Shown one piece after another: positions 14,801 to 29,500 of a DNA stretch of 64,000 nucleotides. The first letter of the stretch is position 1. Each line of letters begins with the position of its first letter. The notes under the pieces are model-generated. The model ran no database searches. It was not told where the DNA came from and was given only the letters and a program-made list of their open reading frames with translations. This DNA comes from Eledone cirrhosa (lineage: Eukaryota; Mollusca; Cephalopoda; Octopoda; Eledonidae), in the NCBI GenBank assembly GCA_964016885.1, contig OZ024743.1, positions 339,079,229 to 339,143,228 of the forward strand, read 5' to 3'. Both the position numbers and the translations under genes were made by a program.

Positions 14801-16270
14801 CCTGTGGTCTAACTAGTTACAACCTGTGGTCTAACTAGTTAATGACCGTCTGTGGTCTAGCTAGTTAGTCACAGTTTGTAGTCGAACTAGTTAGTGATAG
14901 CCTCTTATCTAACTAGTTAGTGAGTCTGTGGTTTAACTAGTTAGTGACAGCCTGTGGTTTAACTAGGTAGAGGTAGTTTGTGGTCTAACTAGTTAGTGAG
15001 AGTCTGTGGTTTAACTAGTTAGTGACAGTTTGTGGTCTAAATAGTTAGTGACAGTTTGTGGTCTAACTAGTTAGTGACAGCCTCTGGTCTAACTAGTTAA
15101 TGATAGTCTGTGGTTTAACTAGTTAGTGACAGTCTCTGGTCTAACTAATTAGTGACAATCTGTAGTCTAAATAGTTAGTTATAATCACTGGTCTAACTAG
15201 ATAGTGACAGTCTGTGGTCTAACTAGTTAGTGACAGTTTGTGGTCTAAATAGTTATTGACAGTCTGTGGTTTAACTATTTAGTGACAGTCTGTGGTCTAC
15301 GTAGTTAATGACAGTCTGTGGTCTATCTAGTTAATGACAGTCTGTGGTCTAACAAGTTAGAGGCAGTTTGTGGTCTAACTAGTTAGTGATAGTTTGTGGT
15401 CTAACTAGTTAGTGACAATCTGTGGTTTGACTAGTTAATGACAGCCCGTGGACTAACTAGTTACAGCATTTTTTCTAACTAGTTAATGACAGTCTGTGGT
15501 CTAACTAGTTAGAGACAGTTTGAGGTCTAACTAGTTATTGACAGTCTGTCGTCTAACTAGTTAGTGACAGCCTGTGGTCTAACTACTTAGCCTGTGGTCT
15601 AAAAAGTTTGTGACAGTCTGTGATCTAACTAGTTATTGACAGTATGTGCTCTAACTTGTTACAGTTCGTGGTCTAACTAGTTAGTGAAAGCTTGTGGTCT
15701 AACTAGTTAGTGACAGCCTCTGGTCTAACTAATTAGTGACAGACTGCGGTCTAACTAGTTAGTGACAACCTGCGGTCTAACTAGTTAATGATAGTTTGAG
15801 GTCTAATTAGTTAGTGACATTTTGTTGTCTAACTAGTTAGTGACAATCTGTATTTTGACTAGTTAGTGAAATTCTGTGGTCTAACTAGTAACAGCCTGTG
15901 GTCTAACTAGTCACTGACAGTTTTTTTTTATCTAACTAGTTAGTGACAGACTGTGGTATAATTCGTTAGTGACGGCCTGTGGTTTAACTAGTTACAGCCT
16001 GTGGTCTAACTAGTTAGTGACACTCTGTGGTCTAACAAGCTATTGACAGTCTGTCGTCTAACTAGTTAGTGACAGCCTAGTGGACTAACTAGTTAGTGAC
16101 AGTAAGTGGCCGAACTTGTTACAGTTTGTGGTCTAACTAGTTAGTGAAAGATTGTGGTCTAACTAGTTAGTGACAGTCTGTGGTTTAACTAATTACTGAT
16201 AGCCTGCGGTCTAACTAGTTAGTGACAATCTGTTGTCTAACTAGATAGTGAGAGTCTGTGGTTTAAGTAG
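11801..16270 (+). repeat. Tandem duplication inside the satellite, about 2.2-kb unit
   Basis: The block from about 11,801 reappears from about 14,021 with the same order of rare variants (for example ATTTAGCGACAGTCTCTGG, AGATAGACGGCGGCC, CAATCTTACGTCTGAC). The offset is 2,220 bp at the start and 2,221 bp after a one-base difference near 12,140. It grows by one 26-bp unit near 15,820, where copy 2 has an extra unit. Copy 2 ends near 16,270, where the sequence departs into other variants. A smaller duplication of about 208 bp (start near 12,233 and near 12,441) is nested in copy 1 and present again in copy 2 (near 14,453 and 14,662), so it predates the larger event. Confidence 0.9.
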
Positions 16271-19200
16271 TTAGAGACAGCCTGTGGTCTAACTAGTTAC
16301 AACCTGTTGTCTAACTAGTTAATGACCGTCTATGGTCTAGCTACTTAGACACAGTTTGTGGTCTAACTAGTTAGTGACAGCCTCTGGGCTAACTAGTTAC
16401 AACATGTGGTCTAACTAGTTAATGACAGTCTGTAGTCTAACTAGTTAGAGGGAGTTTGTGGTCTAACTAGTTAGTGACAATCTGTGGTCTAACTAGTTAG
16501 TGATAGTCTGTGGTCTAACTAGTCAGTGACAGTTTGTGGTCTAACTAGTTAGTGACAGTTTGTGGTTTAACTAGGAAGTGACAGCCTGTGGTCTAACTAG
16601 TTACAGCCTCTGGTGTAACTAGTTAATGACAGTCTGAGGTCTAACTAGTTAGAGACAGTTTGTGGTCTAACTAGTTAGTGGCATTCTGTGGTCTAACTAG
16701 TTAGTGATAACCTCTTATCTAACTAACTAGTTAGTGAATCTGTGTCTAACCAGTTAGTGACAGTCTTCGTCTAACTAGTTAATGACAGCCTAGTGGTCTA
16801 ACTAGTTAGTGACGGTCTGTGGTCTAACTAGTTAGTGAGAGTTTGTGGTCTAACCAGTTAGTGACAATCTGTGGTTTGACTAGTTAATGAGAGCCTGTGG
16901 TCTAACTAGTTACTGACAGTTGTCTAACTAGTTAATGACAGCCTGTGGTCTAACTAGTTAGTGACGGTCTGTGGTCTAACTAGTTAGTGACAACCTGTGG
17001 TTTGACTAGTTAGTGAAAGTCTGTGGTCTAAGTAGTAACAGCCTGTGGTCTAACTAGTCACTGACAGTTTTTGGCCTAACTAGTTAGTGAAAAACTGTGG
17101 TATAATTCGTTAGTGACAGCCTGTGGTTTAATTAGATACAGCCTGCGGTCTAACTGTTTAATGACAGTCTGTGGTCTAACTAGTTAACGACAGTCTGTGG
17201 TCTAACTAGTTAGAGGCAGTTTGTGGTCTAACTAGTTACTGAAAATTTGTGGTCTAACTAGTTAGTGACAGTCTGTGGTTTGACTAGTTAATGACAGCCC
17301 GTGGTCTAACTAGTTACAGCATGTTTTCTAAGTAGTTAATGACGACAGTCTGTGGTTTAACTTGTTAGTGACAGCCTCTGGTCTAACTAATTAGTGATAG
17401 TGTGTGGTTTAACTCGTTAGTGACAGCCTCTGGTCTAACTAATTAGTGACAGACTGCGGTCTAACTAGTTAGTGACAGCCTGTGGTCTAACTAGTTCATG
17501 ACAGTTTGTGGTCTAATTAGTTAGTGACAATCTGTATTTTGACTAGTTAGTGAAAGTCTGTGGTCTAACTAGTAACAGCCTGTGGTCTAACTAGTCACTG
17601 ACAGTTTGTGGTCTAATTAGTTAGTGACAGTTTGTGGTCTAACTAGTTAGTGACAGTTTGTGGTCTAACTAGTTAGTGACAATCTGTATTTTGACTAGTT
17701 AGTGAAAGTCTGTGGTCTAACTTGTAACAGCCTGTGGTCTAACTAGTCACTGACAGTTTTTTGTCTAACTAGTTAGTGACAGACTGTGGTATAATTCGTT
17801 AGTGACAGCCTGTGGTTTAACTAGTTACAGCCTGTGGTCTAACAAGTTAGTGACAGCCTGTGTCTAACAAGTTATTGACAGTCTGTCGTCTAACTAGTTT
17901 AGCGACAGCCTGTGGTCTAACTAGTTAGTGAGAGTAAGTGGCCCAACTTGTTACAGTTTGTGGTCTAACTAGTTAGTGAAAGCTTGTGGTCTAACTAGTT
18001 AGTGAAAGCTTGTGGTCTAACTAGTTAGTGACAGTCTGTGGTTTAACTACTTACTGATAGCCTGCGGTCCAACTAGTTAGTTACAATCTGTTGTCTAACT
18101 AGTTAGTGACAGTCTGTGGTTTAAGTATTTAGTGACAGCCTGTGGTCTAACCAGTTACAACCTGTGGTCTAACTAGTTAGTGACAGCCTGTGGTCTGACT
18201 AGTTAATGACAGTCTGCGGTCTAACAAGGTAGAGGTAGTTTGTGGTCCAACTATTTAGTGACAGTCTGTGGTCTAACTAGTTAGTGGCATTCTGTGGTCT
18301 AACTAGTTAGTGATAGCCTCTTATCTAACTAGTTAGTGAATCTGGGTCTAACTAGTTAGTGACAGTATTCAGTCTAACTAGTTAATGACAGCCTGTGGTG
18401 TAACTAGTTAGTGACAGTCTGTGGTCTAACTAGTTAGTGAGAGTTTGTGGTCTAACTAGTTAGTGACAGTTTGTGGTCTAACTATTTAGTGACAGCCTCT
18501 GGTCTAAGTAGTGAGTGTCTGTATGTGGTCTAACGTTTTACAGTTTGTGGTGTAACTAGTTAGTGAAAGCTTGTGGTCTACCTAGTTAGTGACAGTCTGT
18601 GGTTTAACTACTTACAGACAGCCTGTGGTCTAACTAGTTAGTGACAATCTGTCGTCTAACTAGTTACAACCTGTGATCTAACTAGTTAATGACAGTCTGT
18701 GGTCTAGCTAGTTAGTGACAGTTTGTAGTCTAACTAATTAATGGCAGTCTGTGCTCTAACTAGCTAGTGATAGCCTCTTATCTAACTAGTTAGCGAGTCT
18801 GTGGTCTAACTAGTTAGTGACAGCCTGTGGTCTAACCAGTTAGTGATAGTCTGTGGTCTAACTAGTTAGTGACAGTCTGTGGTCTAACTAGTCAGTCACA
18901 GTTTGTGGTCTAACTAGGTAGTGAAGGTTTGTGGTTTAACTAGTTAGTGTCAGCCTGTGGTCTAACTAGTTACAGCCTGTGGTCTAACTAATTAATGACA
19001 GTCTGTAGTCTAACTAGTTACAGACAGTTTGTGTTCTAACTAGTTAGTGGCAGTCTGTGGTCTAACTAGTTAGTGATAGCCTCTTATCTAACTAATTAGT
19101 TAGTCTGTTGTCTAACTAGTTAGTGACAGTCTGTGGTCTAAATAGTTAATGACAGTCTGTTGTCTAACTAATTAGAGGTAGTTTGTGGTCTAACAAATCA

Positions 19201-21299
19201 GTGACAATCTGTGATCTAACTAGTTAGTGACAGTCTGTGGTCTAACTAGTTAGTGAGAGTTTGTGGTCTAACTAGTTACAACCTGTGGTCTAACTAGTTA
19301 GTGACAGTCTGTGGTCTAGCTAGTTAGTGACAGTTTGTGGTCGAAGTAATTAGTGGCTGCCTGTGGTCTAACTAGCTAGTGATAGCCTCTTATCTAACTA
19401 GTTAGCGAGTCTGTGGTCTAACTGTTTAGTGACAGCCTGTGGTCTAACTAGTTAATGACAGTCTGTGGTCTAACTAGGTAAAGGTAGTTTGTAGTTTAAC
19501 TAGTTAGTGACAGTCTGTGGTCTAACTAGTTAGTCACAGTTTGTGGTCTAACTAGTTAGTGACAGTTTGTGGTTTAACTAGTTAGTGTCAGCCTGTGGTC
19601 TGATTAGTTACAGCCTGTGGTCTAAATAGTTAATGACAGTCTGTAGTCTAACTAGTTAGAGACAGTTTGTGGTCTAACTAGTTAGTGGCAGTCTGTGGTC
19701 TAACTGGTTAGTGATAGCCTCTTATCTAACTAATTAGTTAGTCTGTTGTCTAAGTAGTTAGTGACAGTCTGTGGTCTAAATAGTTAATGACAGTCTGTTG
19801 TCTAACTAATTAGAGGCAGTTTGTGGTCTAACAAGTCAGTGACAATCTGTGATCTAACTAGGTAGTGACAGTCTGTGGTCTAACTAGTTAGTGACAGTTT
19901 GTGGTCTAACTAGTTAGTGACAGTTCGTGGTCTAACTAGTTACAATCTGTGGTCTAACTAGTTAATGACAATCTGTGGTCTAGCTAGTTAGTTACAGTTT
20001 GTGGTCTAACTAATTAGTGGCAGTCTGTGCTCTAATTAGCTAGTGATAGCCTCTTATCTAACTAGTTAGCGATTCTGTGGTCTAACTAGTTAGTGACAGC
20101 CTGTGGTCTAACAAGTCAGTCACAGTTTGTGGTCTAGCTAGTTAGTGACAGTTTGGGGTTTAACTAGTTAGTGACAGCCTGTGGTCTAACTAGTTACAGC
20201 CTGTGGTCTAACTAGGTAATTACAGCCTGTAGTCTAACTAGTTAGAGACAGTTTGTGGCCTAGCTAGTTAGTGGCAGTCTGTGGTCTAACTAGTTAGTGA
20301 TAGCCTCTTATCTAACTAATTAATTAGTCTGTTGTCTAACTAGTTAGTGACAGTCTGTGGTCTAAATAGTTAATGACAGTCTGTTATCTAACTACTTAGA
20401 GGCAGTTTGTAGTCTAACGAGTTAGTGACAATATGTGATCTAACTAGTTAGTGAGAGTTTGTTGTCTAACTAGTTAGTGACAGTTTGTGGTCTATCTAGT
20501 TAGTGACAGTCTGTGGTTTAACTACTTACAGACAGCCTGCGGTCTAACTAGTTAGTGACAATCTGTTGTCTAACTAGTTAATGACAGTCTGTGGTCTTGC
20601 TAGTTATCGAAAGTTTGTGGTCTAACTAATTAGTGGCAGTCTCTGCTCTAACTAGCTAGTGATAGCCTCTTATCTAACTAGTTAGGGAGTCTGTGGTCTA
20701 ACTAGTTAGTGACAGTCTGTGGTCTAACTAGTCAGTCACAGTTTGTGGTCTAACTAGTTAGTGACATTTTGTGGTTTAACTAGTTAGTGTCAGCCTGTGG
20801 TCTAACTAGTTACAGCCTGTGGTCTAACTAGTTAATGACAGTCTGTAGTCTAACTAGTTAGAGACAGTTTGTGGTCTAACTAGTTAGTGGCAGTATGTGG
20901 TCTAACTAGTTAGTGACAGTCTGTGGTCTAAATAGTTAATGACAGTCTGTTGTCTAACTAATTAGAGGCAGTTTGTGGTCTAACAAGTCAGTGACAATCT
21001 GTGATCTAACTAGTTAGTGACAGTCTGTGGTCTAACTAGTTAGTGACAGTTTGTGGTCTAACTGTTTAGTGACTGCCTGTGGTCTAACTAGTTAATGATA
21101 GTCTGTGGTCTAACTAGGTAAAGGTAGTTTGTGGTTTCACTAGTTAGTGTCAGTCTGTGTTCTAACTAGTTAGTGACAGTTTGTGGTCTAATTAGTTAGT
21201 GACAGTTTGTGATCTAACTAGTTAGTGACAGCCTATGGTCTAACTAGTTAGTGATAGTCTGTGGTTTAACCAGTTAGTGACAGTCTCTGGTCTAACTAG

Positions 21300-24200
21300 T
21301 TAGTGACAGTCTGTGGTCTAAATAGTTAGTTACAGTTTGTGATCTAAATAGTTAGTGACAGCCTGTGGTCTAACTAGTTACAGCCTGTTGTCTAACTAGC
21401 TAACGACAGTCTGTGGTCTAACTACTTAGAGGCACATTGTGGTCTAACTAGTTAGTGACAATCTGTGTTCTAATTATTTAGTGACAGTTTGTGGTTTAAC
21501 TAGTTAGTGACAGCCTGTGGTCTAACTAGTTACAGCCTGTAGTCTAACTAAGTAATGACAGCCTGTAGTCTAACTAGTTAGTGATAGCCTCTTATCTAAC
21601 TAATTAGTTAGTCTGTTGTCTAACTAGTTAGTGACAGTCTGTGGTCTAAATAGTTAATGACAGTCTGTTGTCTAACTAGTTAGAGGCAGTATGTGGTCTA
21701 ACAAGTTAGTGACAATCTGTGATCTAACTAGTTAGTGACAGTTTGATGTCTAACTAGTTAGTGACAGTTTGTGGACTAACTAGTTAGTGACAACCTCTTG
21801 TCTAACTAGTTAGTGATAGTCTCTTATCTAACTAGTTAGTGACAGCCTCTGGTCTAACTAGTTAGTGACAGTCTGTGGTCTAAATAGTTAATGACAGTCT
21901 GTTGTCTAACTAGTTAGAGGCAGTTTGTGGTCTAACAAGTTAGTGACAATTTGTGATCTAACTAGTTAGTGACAGTTTGATGTCTAACTAGTTAGTGACA
22001 GTTTGATGTCTAACTAGTTAGTGACAGTTTGTGGACTAACTAGTTAGTGACAACCTCTTGTCTAACTAGTTAGTGATAGTCTCTTATCTAACTAGTTAGT
22101 GACAGCCTCTGGTCTAACTAGTTAGTGACAGTCTGTGGTCTAACTAGTTAGTTACAGTTTGTGGTCTACCTAGTTAGTGACAGTCTGCGGTTTAACTAGT
22201 TAGTTTCAGCCTGTGGTCTAACTAGTTACAGTCTCTGGTCTAACTTGTTAATGACAGTCTGTGGTCTATCTAGTTTGAGGCAGTTTGTTGTCTAACTAAT
22301 TAGTGATAGCCTCTAATCTAACTAGTTAGTGAATCTGTGGTCTAACTAGTTAGTCACAGTCTGTGGTCTAACTATTTAATGATAGTCTGTGATCTATCTA
22401 GTTAGAGGCAGTTTGTGGTGTAACTAGTTAGTGATGATCTGTGCTCTAACTAGTTAGTGACAGTCTGTGGTCTAACTAGTTATTGACAGTTTGTCGTCTT
22501 ATCAGTTAGAGACAGTCTGTGGTTTAACTAGTTAGTGACAGTCTGTGGTCTAACTAGTTAGATGCAGTTTGTGGTCTAACTAGTTAGTGACAGTTAATGG
22601 TCTAACTAGTTAGTGACAGCCTCTGGTTTAACTAGTTAGTGACAGCCTCTGGTCTATCTAGTTAGTGATAGACTGTGGTTTAACTAGTTAGTGACAGGCT
22701 CTGGTCTATCTAGTTAGTGACAGGCTCTGGTCTAACTAGTTAATGACAGTCTGTGGTCTAACTAGTTAGAGGCAGTTTGTGGTCTACCTAGTTAGTGACA
22801 ATCTGTGGTCTAACTAGTTAGTGACAGTCTGTGGTCTAACTAGTTATTGACAGTTTGTCGTCTTATCAGTTAGAGACAGTCTGTGGTTTAACTAGTTAGT
22901 GACAGTCCGTGGTCTAACTAGTTAGATGCAGTTTGTGGTCTAACTAGTTAGTGTCAGTTTATGGTCTAACTAGTTAATGACAGCCTCTGGTCTAACTAGT
23001 TAGTGATATTCTGTGGTTTAATCAGTTAGTGACAGTCTCTGGTCTAACTAGTTAGTGACAGTCTGTGGTCTAAATAGTTAGTTACAGTTTGTGATCTAAA
23101 TACTTAGTGACAGCCTGTGGTCTAACTAGTTACAGCCTGTTGTCTAACTAGCTAACGACAGTCTGTGGTCTAACTACTTAGAGGCAATTTGTGGTCTAAC
23201 TAGTTAGTGACAATCTGTGTTCTAACTATTTAGTGACAGTTTGTGGTTTAACTAGTTAGTGACAGCCTGAGGTCTAACTAGTTACAGCCTGTGGTCTAAC
23301 TAAGTAATGACAGCCTGTAGTCTAACTAGTTAGTGATAGCCTCTTATCTAACTAATTAGTTAGTCTGTTGTCTAACTAGTTAGTGACAGTCTGTGGTCTA
23401 AATAGTTAATGACAGTCTGTTGTCTAACTAGTTAGAGGCAGTTTGTGGTCTAACAAGTTAGTGACAATCTGTGATCTAACTAGTTAGTGACAGTTTGTTG
23501 TCTAACTAGTTAGTGACAGTTTGTGGACTAACTAGTTAGTGACAACCTCTTGTCTAACTAGTTAGTGATAGTCTCTTATCTAACTAGTTAGTGACAGCCT
23601 CTGGTCTAACTAGTTAGTGACAGTCTGTGGTCTAACTAGTTAGTTACAATCTGTGGTCTAACTAGTTAGTTACAGTTTGTGGTCTACCTATTTAGTGACA
23701 GTCTGCTGTTTAACTAGTTAGTTTCAGCCTGTGGTCTAACTAGTTACAGTCTGTGGTCTAACTTGTTAATGACAGTCTGTGGTCTATCTAGTTTGAGGCA
23801 GTTTGTTGTCTAACTAATTAGTGATAGCCTCTTATCTAACTAGTTAGTGAATCTGTGGTCTAACTAGTTAGTCACAGTCTGTGGTCTAACAAGTTAATGA
23901 TAGTCTGTGATCTATCTAGTTAGAGGCAGTTTGTGGGGTAACTAGTTAGTGATGATCTGTGCTCTAACTAATTAGTGACAGTCTGTGGTCTAACTAGTTA
24001 TTGACAGTTTGTCGTCTTATCAGTTAGAGACAGTCTGTGGTTTAACTAGTTAGTGACAGTCTGTGGTCTAACTAGTTAGATGCAGTTTGTGGTCTAACTA
24101 GTTAGTGACAGTTAATGGTCTAACTAGTTAGTGACAGCCTCTGGTTTAACTAGTTAGTGACAGCCTCTGGTCTATCTAGTTAGTGATAGTCTGTGGTTTA

Positions 24201-24500
24201 ACTAGTTAGTGACAGGCTCTGGTCTATCTAGTTAGTGACAGCCTCTGGTCTAACTAGTTAATGACAGTCTGTGGTCTAACTAGTTAGAGGCAGTTTGTGG
24301 TCTACCTAGTTAGTGACAATCTGTGGTCTAACTAGTTAGTGACAATCTGTGGTCTAACTAGTTAGTGACAGTCTGTGGTCTAACTAGTTAGTGACAGTTT
24401 GTCGTCTTATCAGTTAGAGACAGTCTGTGGTTTAACTAGTTAGTGACAGTCTGTGGTCTAACTAGTTAGATGCAGTTTGAGGTCTAACTAGTTAGTAACA
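21300..24500 (+). repeat. Older nested duplications inside the satellite
   Basis: Blocks from about 21.3-22.97 kb recur at about 22.99-24.5 kb with offsets that change from roughly 1.74 kb to 1.52 kb, so deletions or insertions of whole units have happened since. A short block near 21,640-21,870 is also repeated at about 234 bp (both start GTGGTCTAAATAGTTAATGA). The pattern shows stepwise amplification of multi-unit segments, not single units. Boundaries are approximate because they were read by eye. Confidence 0.7.
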
Positions 24501-27500
24501 GTTTATGGTCTAACTAGTTAGTGACAGCCTCTGGTCTATCTAGTTAGTGATAGTCTGTGGTTTAACTAGTTAGTGAGGGGCTCTGGCCTATCTAGTTAGT
24601 GACAGTTTGTGGTCTAACTAGTTAGTTACAATCTGTGGTCTAACTAGTTAGTGACAGTCTGTGGTCTAACTAGTTAGTGACACTTTGTGGTCTACCTAGT
24701 TAGTGAAAGTCCGTGGTTTAACTAGTTTGTGACATTCTGTGGTCTAATAAGTTACAGTCTGTGGTCTATCTAGTTAATGACAGTCTGTGGTCTAACTAGT
24801 TAATAACAGTCTGTGATCTAACTAGTTAGAGGCAGTTTGTGGTCCAATTAGTTAGAGACAATCTGTGGTCTAACTAGTTAGTTACAGTCTGTGGTCTAAC
24901 TAGTTAGTGACAGTTTGTTGTCTAACTAGTTAGTGACAATCTGTGGTTTGACTAGTTAATGACAGCCTGTGGTCTAATTAGTTACAGCCCGTTGTCTAAC
25001 TAGTTAATGACAGTCTGTGATCTAACTAGTTAGAGACAGTTTGTGGTCTAACTAGTTAGTGACAGTTTGTGGTCTAAGTATTTAGTGACAGTCTGTGGTC
25101 TAACTAGTCACTGACAGCCTCTGGTCTAACTAATTAGTTATAGTCTGTGGTTTAACTAGTTAGTGACAGCCTCTGGTCTAACTAGCTAGTGACAGTTTGT
25201 GGTCTAACTAGTTAGTGACAATACGTGGTCTAACTAGTTAGATGCAGTTTATGGTCTAACTAGTTAGTGACAGTTTATGGTCTAACTAGTTAGTGACAGC
25301 CTCTGGTCTATCTAGTTAGTGATAGTCTGTGGTTTAACTAGTGGGTGACGGGCTCTGGTCTATCTAGTTAGTGATAGTTTGTGGTCTAACTAGTTAGTTA
25401 CAATCTGTGGTCTAACTAGTTAGTGAAAGTCTGTGGTCTAACTATTAACAGCCTGTGAGCTAAGTAGTCACTACTAGTTTTTGGTCTAACTAATTTGTGC
25501 CAGACTGTGGTATAACTAGTTAGTGACAGCCTGTGGTTTAACCAGTTACAGCCAGTGGTCTAACAAGTTATCGACAGTCTGTCGTCTAACTAGTTAGTGA
25601 CAGCCTGTGGTCTAACTACTTAGTGACAGACTGTGGTCTAACTAGTTAGTGACAGTCTCTGATCTAACTAGTTACCGTTTGTGTGTCTAACTAGTTAGTT
25701 ACAGCCTGTGGTCTAACTAGTTAGTGACAGTATGTGGTCTAACGTTTTACAGTTTGTCGTCTAACTAGTTAGTGAAAGCTTGTGGTCTACCTAGTTAGTG
25801 ACAGTCTGTGGTTTAATTACTTACTAACAGCCTGCGGTCTAACTAGTTAGTGACAATCTGTCGTCTAACTAGTTAGTGATATTCTGTGCTTTAACTAGTT
25901 AGTGACAGCCTGTGGTCTAACTAGTTACAATCTGTAGTCTAACTAGTTAATGACAGTCTGTGGTCTAGCTAGTTAGTGACAGTTTGTGGTCTAACTAATT
26001 AGTGGCAGTCTGTGCTGTAACTAGCTAGTTATAGCCTCTTATCTAACTAGTTAGCGAGTCTGTGGTCTAACTAGTTAGTGACAGTCTGGTGTCTAACTTG
26101 TTAATGACAATCTTTGGTCTAACTAGGTAAAGGTAGTTTGTGGTTTAACTACTTAGTGACAGTCTGTGGTCTCACTAGTTAGTGACAGTTTCTGGTCTAA
26201 CTAGTTAGTGACAGTTTGTGATCTAACTAGTTAGTGACAGCCTCTGGTCTAACTAGTTAGTGATAGTCTGTGGTTTAACTAGTTAGTGACAGTCTCTGGT
26301 CTAACTAGTTAGTGACAGTCTGTGGTCTAAATAGTTAGTTACAGTTTGTGATCTAAATACTTAGTGACAGCCTGCGGTCTAACTAGTTACAGCCTGTTGT
26401 CTAACTAGCTAACGACAGTCTGTGGTCTAACTACTTAGAGGCAATTTGTGGTCTAACTAGTTAGTGACAATCTGTGTTCTAATTATTTAGTGACAGTTTG
26501 TGGTTTAACTAGTTAGTGACAGCCTGAGGTCTAACTAGTTACAGCCTGTGGTCTAACTAAGTAATGACAGCCTGTAGTCTAACTAGTTAGTGATAGCCTC
26601 TTATCTAACTAATTAGTTAGTCTGTTGTCTAACTAGTTAGTGACAGTCTGTGGTCTAAATAGTTAATGACAGTCTGTTGTCTAACTAGTTAGAGGCAGTT
26701 TGTGGTCTAACAAGTTAGTGACAATCTGTGATCTAACTAGTTAGTGACAGTTTGTTGTCTAACTAGTTAGTGACAGTTTGTGGACTAACTAGTTAGTGAC
26801 AACCTCTTGTCTAACTAGTTAGTGATAGTCTCTTATCTAACTAGTTAGTGACAGCCTCTGGTCTAACTAGTTAGTGACAGTCTGTGGTCTAACTAGTTAG
26901 TTACAATCTGTGGTCTAACTAGTTAGTTACAGTTTGTGGTCTACCTATTTAGTGACAGTCTGCTGTTTAACTAGTTAGTTTCAGCCTGTGGTCTAACTAG
27001 TTACAGTCTGTGGTCTAACTTGTTAATGACAGTCTGTGGTCTATCTAGTTTGAGGCAGTTTGTTGTCTAACTAATTAGTGATAGCCTCTTATCTAACTAG
27101 TTAGTGAATCTGTGGTCTAACTAGTTAGTCACAGTCTGTGGTCTAACAAGTTAATGATAGTCTGTGATCTATCTAGTTAGAGGCAGTTTGTGGGGTAACT
27201 AGTTAGTGATGATCTGTGCTCTAACTAATTAGTGACAGTCTGTGGTCTAACTAGTTATTGACAGTTTGTCGTCTTATCAGTTAGAGACAGTCTGTGGTTT
27301 AACTAGTTAGTGACAGTCTGTGGTCTAACTAGTTAGATGCAGTTTGTGGTCTAACTAGTTAGTGACAGTTAATGGTCTAACTAGTTAGTGACAGCCTCTG
27401 GTTTAACTAGTTAGTGACAGCCTCTGGTCTATCTAGTTAGTGATAGTCTGTGGTTTAACTAGTTAGTGACAGGCTCTGGTCTATCTAGTTAGTGACAGCC

Positions 27501-29500
27501 TCTGGTCTAACTAGTTAATGACAGTCTGTGGTCTAACTAGTTAGAGGCAGTTTGTGGTCTACCTAGTTAGTGACAATCTGTGGTCTAACTAGTTAGTGAC
27601 AATCTGTGGTCTAACTAGTTAGTGACAGTCTGTGGTCTAACTAGTTAGTGACAGTTTGTCGTCTTATCAGTTAGAGACAGTCTGTGGTTTAACTAGTTAG
27701 TGACAGTCTGTGGTCTAACTAGTTAGATGCAGTTTGAGGTCTAACTAGTTAGTAACAGTTTATGGTCTAACTAGTTAGTGACAGCCTCTGGTCTATCTAG
27801 TTAGTGATAGTCTGTGGTTTAACTAGTTAGTGACGGGCTCTGGCCTATCTAGTTAGTGACAGTTTGTGGTCTAACTAGTTAGTTACAATCTGTGGTCTAA
27901 CTAGTTTGTGACAGTCTGTGGTCTAACTAGTTAGTGACACTTTGTGGTCTACCTAGTTAGTGAAAGTCCGTGGTTTAACTAGTTAGTGACATTCTGTGGT
28001 CTAATAAGTTACAGTCTGTGGTCTATCTAGTTAATGACTGTCTGTGGTCTAACTAGTTAATAACAGTCTGTGATCTAACTAGTTAGAGGCAGTTTGTGGT
28101 CCAATTAGTTAGAGACAATCTGTGGTCTAACTACTTAGTTACAGTCTGTGGTCTAACTAGTTAGTGACAGTTTGTTGTCTAACTAGTTAGTGACAATCTG
28201 TGGTTTGACTAGTTAATGACAGCCTGTGGTCTAATTAGTTACAGCCCATTGTCTAACTAGTTAATGACAGTCTGTGATCTAACTAGTTAGAGACAGTTTG
28301 TGGTCTAACTAGTTAGTGACAGTTTGTGGTCTAAGTATTTAGTGACAGTCTGTGGTCTAACTAGTCAGTGACAGCCTCTGGTCTAACTAATTAGTTATAG
28401 TCTGTGGTTTAACTAGTTAGTGACAGCCTCTGGTCTAACTAGCTAGTGACAGTTTGTGGTCTAACTAGTTAGTGACAATATGTGGTCTAACTAGTTAGAT
28501 GCAGTTTATGGTCTAACTAGTTAGTGACAGTTTATGGTCTAACTAGTTAGTGACAGCCTCTGGTCTATCTAGTTAGTGATAGTCTGTGGTTTAACTAGTG
28601 GGTGACGGGCTCTGGTCTATCTAGTTAGTGACAGTTTGTGGCCTAACTAGTTAGTTACAATCTGTGGTCTAACTAGTTAGTGAAAGTCTGTGGTCTAACT
28701 ATTAACAGCCTGTGAGCTAAGTAGTCACTACTAGTTTTTGGTCTAACTAATTTGTGCCAGACTGTGGTATAACTAGTTAGTGACAGCCTGTGGTTTAACC
28801 AGTTACAGCCAGTGGTCTAACAAGTTATCGACAGTCTGTCGTCTAACTAGTTAGTGACAGCCTGTGGTCTAACTACTTAGTGACAGACTGTGGTCTAACT
28901 AGTTAGTGACAGTCTCTGATCTAACTAGTTACCGTTTGTGTGTCTAACTAGTTAGTTACAGCCTGTGGTCTAACTAGTTAGTGACAGTATGTGGTCTAAC
29001 GTTTTACAGTTTGTCGTCTAACTAGTTAGTGAAAGCTTGTGGTCTACCTAGTTAGTGACAGTCTGTGGTTTAATTACTTACTAACAGCCTGCGGTCTAAC
29101 TAGTTAGTGACAATCTGTCGTCTAACTAGTTAGTGATATTCTGTGCTTTAACTAGTTAGTGACAGCCTGTGGTCTAACTAGTTACAATCTGTAGTCTAAC
29201 TAGTTAATGACAGTCTGTGGTCTAGCTAGTTAGTGACAGTTTGTGGTCTAACTAATTAGTGGCAGTCTGTGCTGTAACTAGCTAGTGATAGCCTCTTATC
29301 TAACTAGTTAGCGAGTCTGTGGTCTAACTAGTTAGTGACAGTCTGGTGTCTAACTTGTTAATGACAATCTTTGGTCTAACTAGGTAAAGGTAGTTTGTGG
29401 TTTAACTAGTTAGTGACAGTCTGTGGTCTCACTAGTTAGTGACAGTTTCTGGTCTAACTAGTTAGTGACAGTTTGTGATCTAACTAGTTAGTGACAGCCT
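22985..29500 (+). repeat. Tandem duplication inside the satellite, 3,257-bp unit
   Basis: Copy 1 (about 22,985-26,241) and copy 2 (about 26,242-29,498) keep a constant offset of 3,257 bp. The markers AAATACTTAGTGACAGCC (23,097 and 26,354) and ACTAATTAGTGGCAGTCTG (near 25,994 and 29,251) both give that value. Only scattered substitutions separate the copies, so this looks like the youngest large event in the array. A third partial copy begins at once after 29,499. Confidence 0.92.
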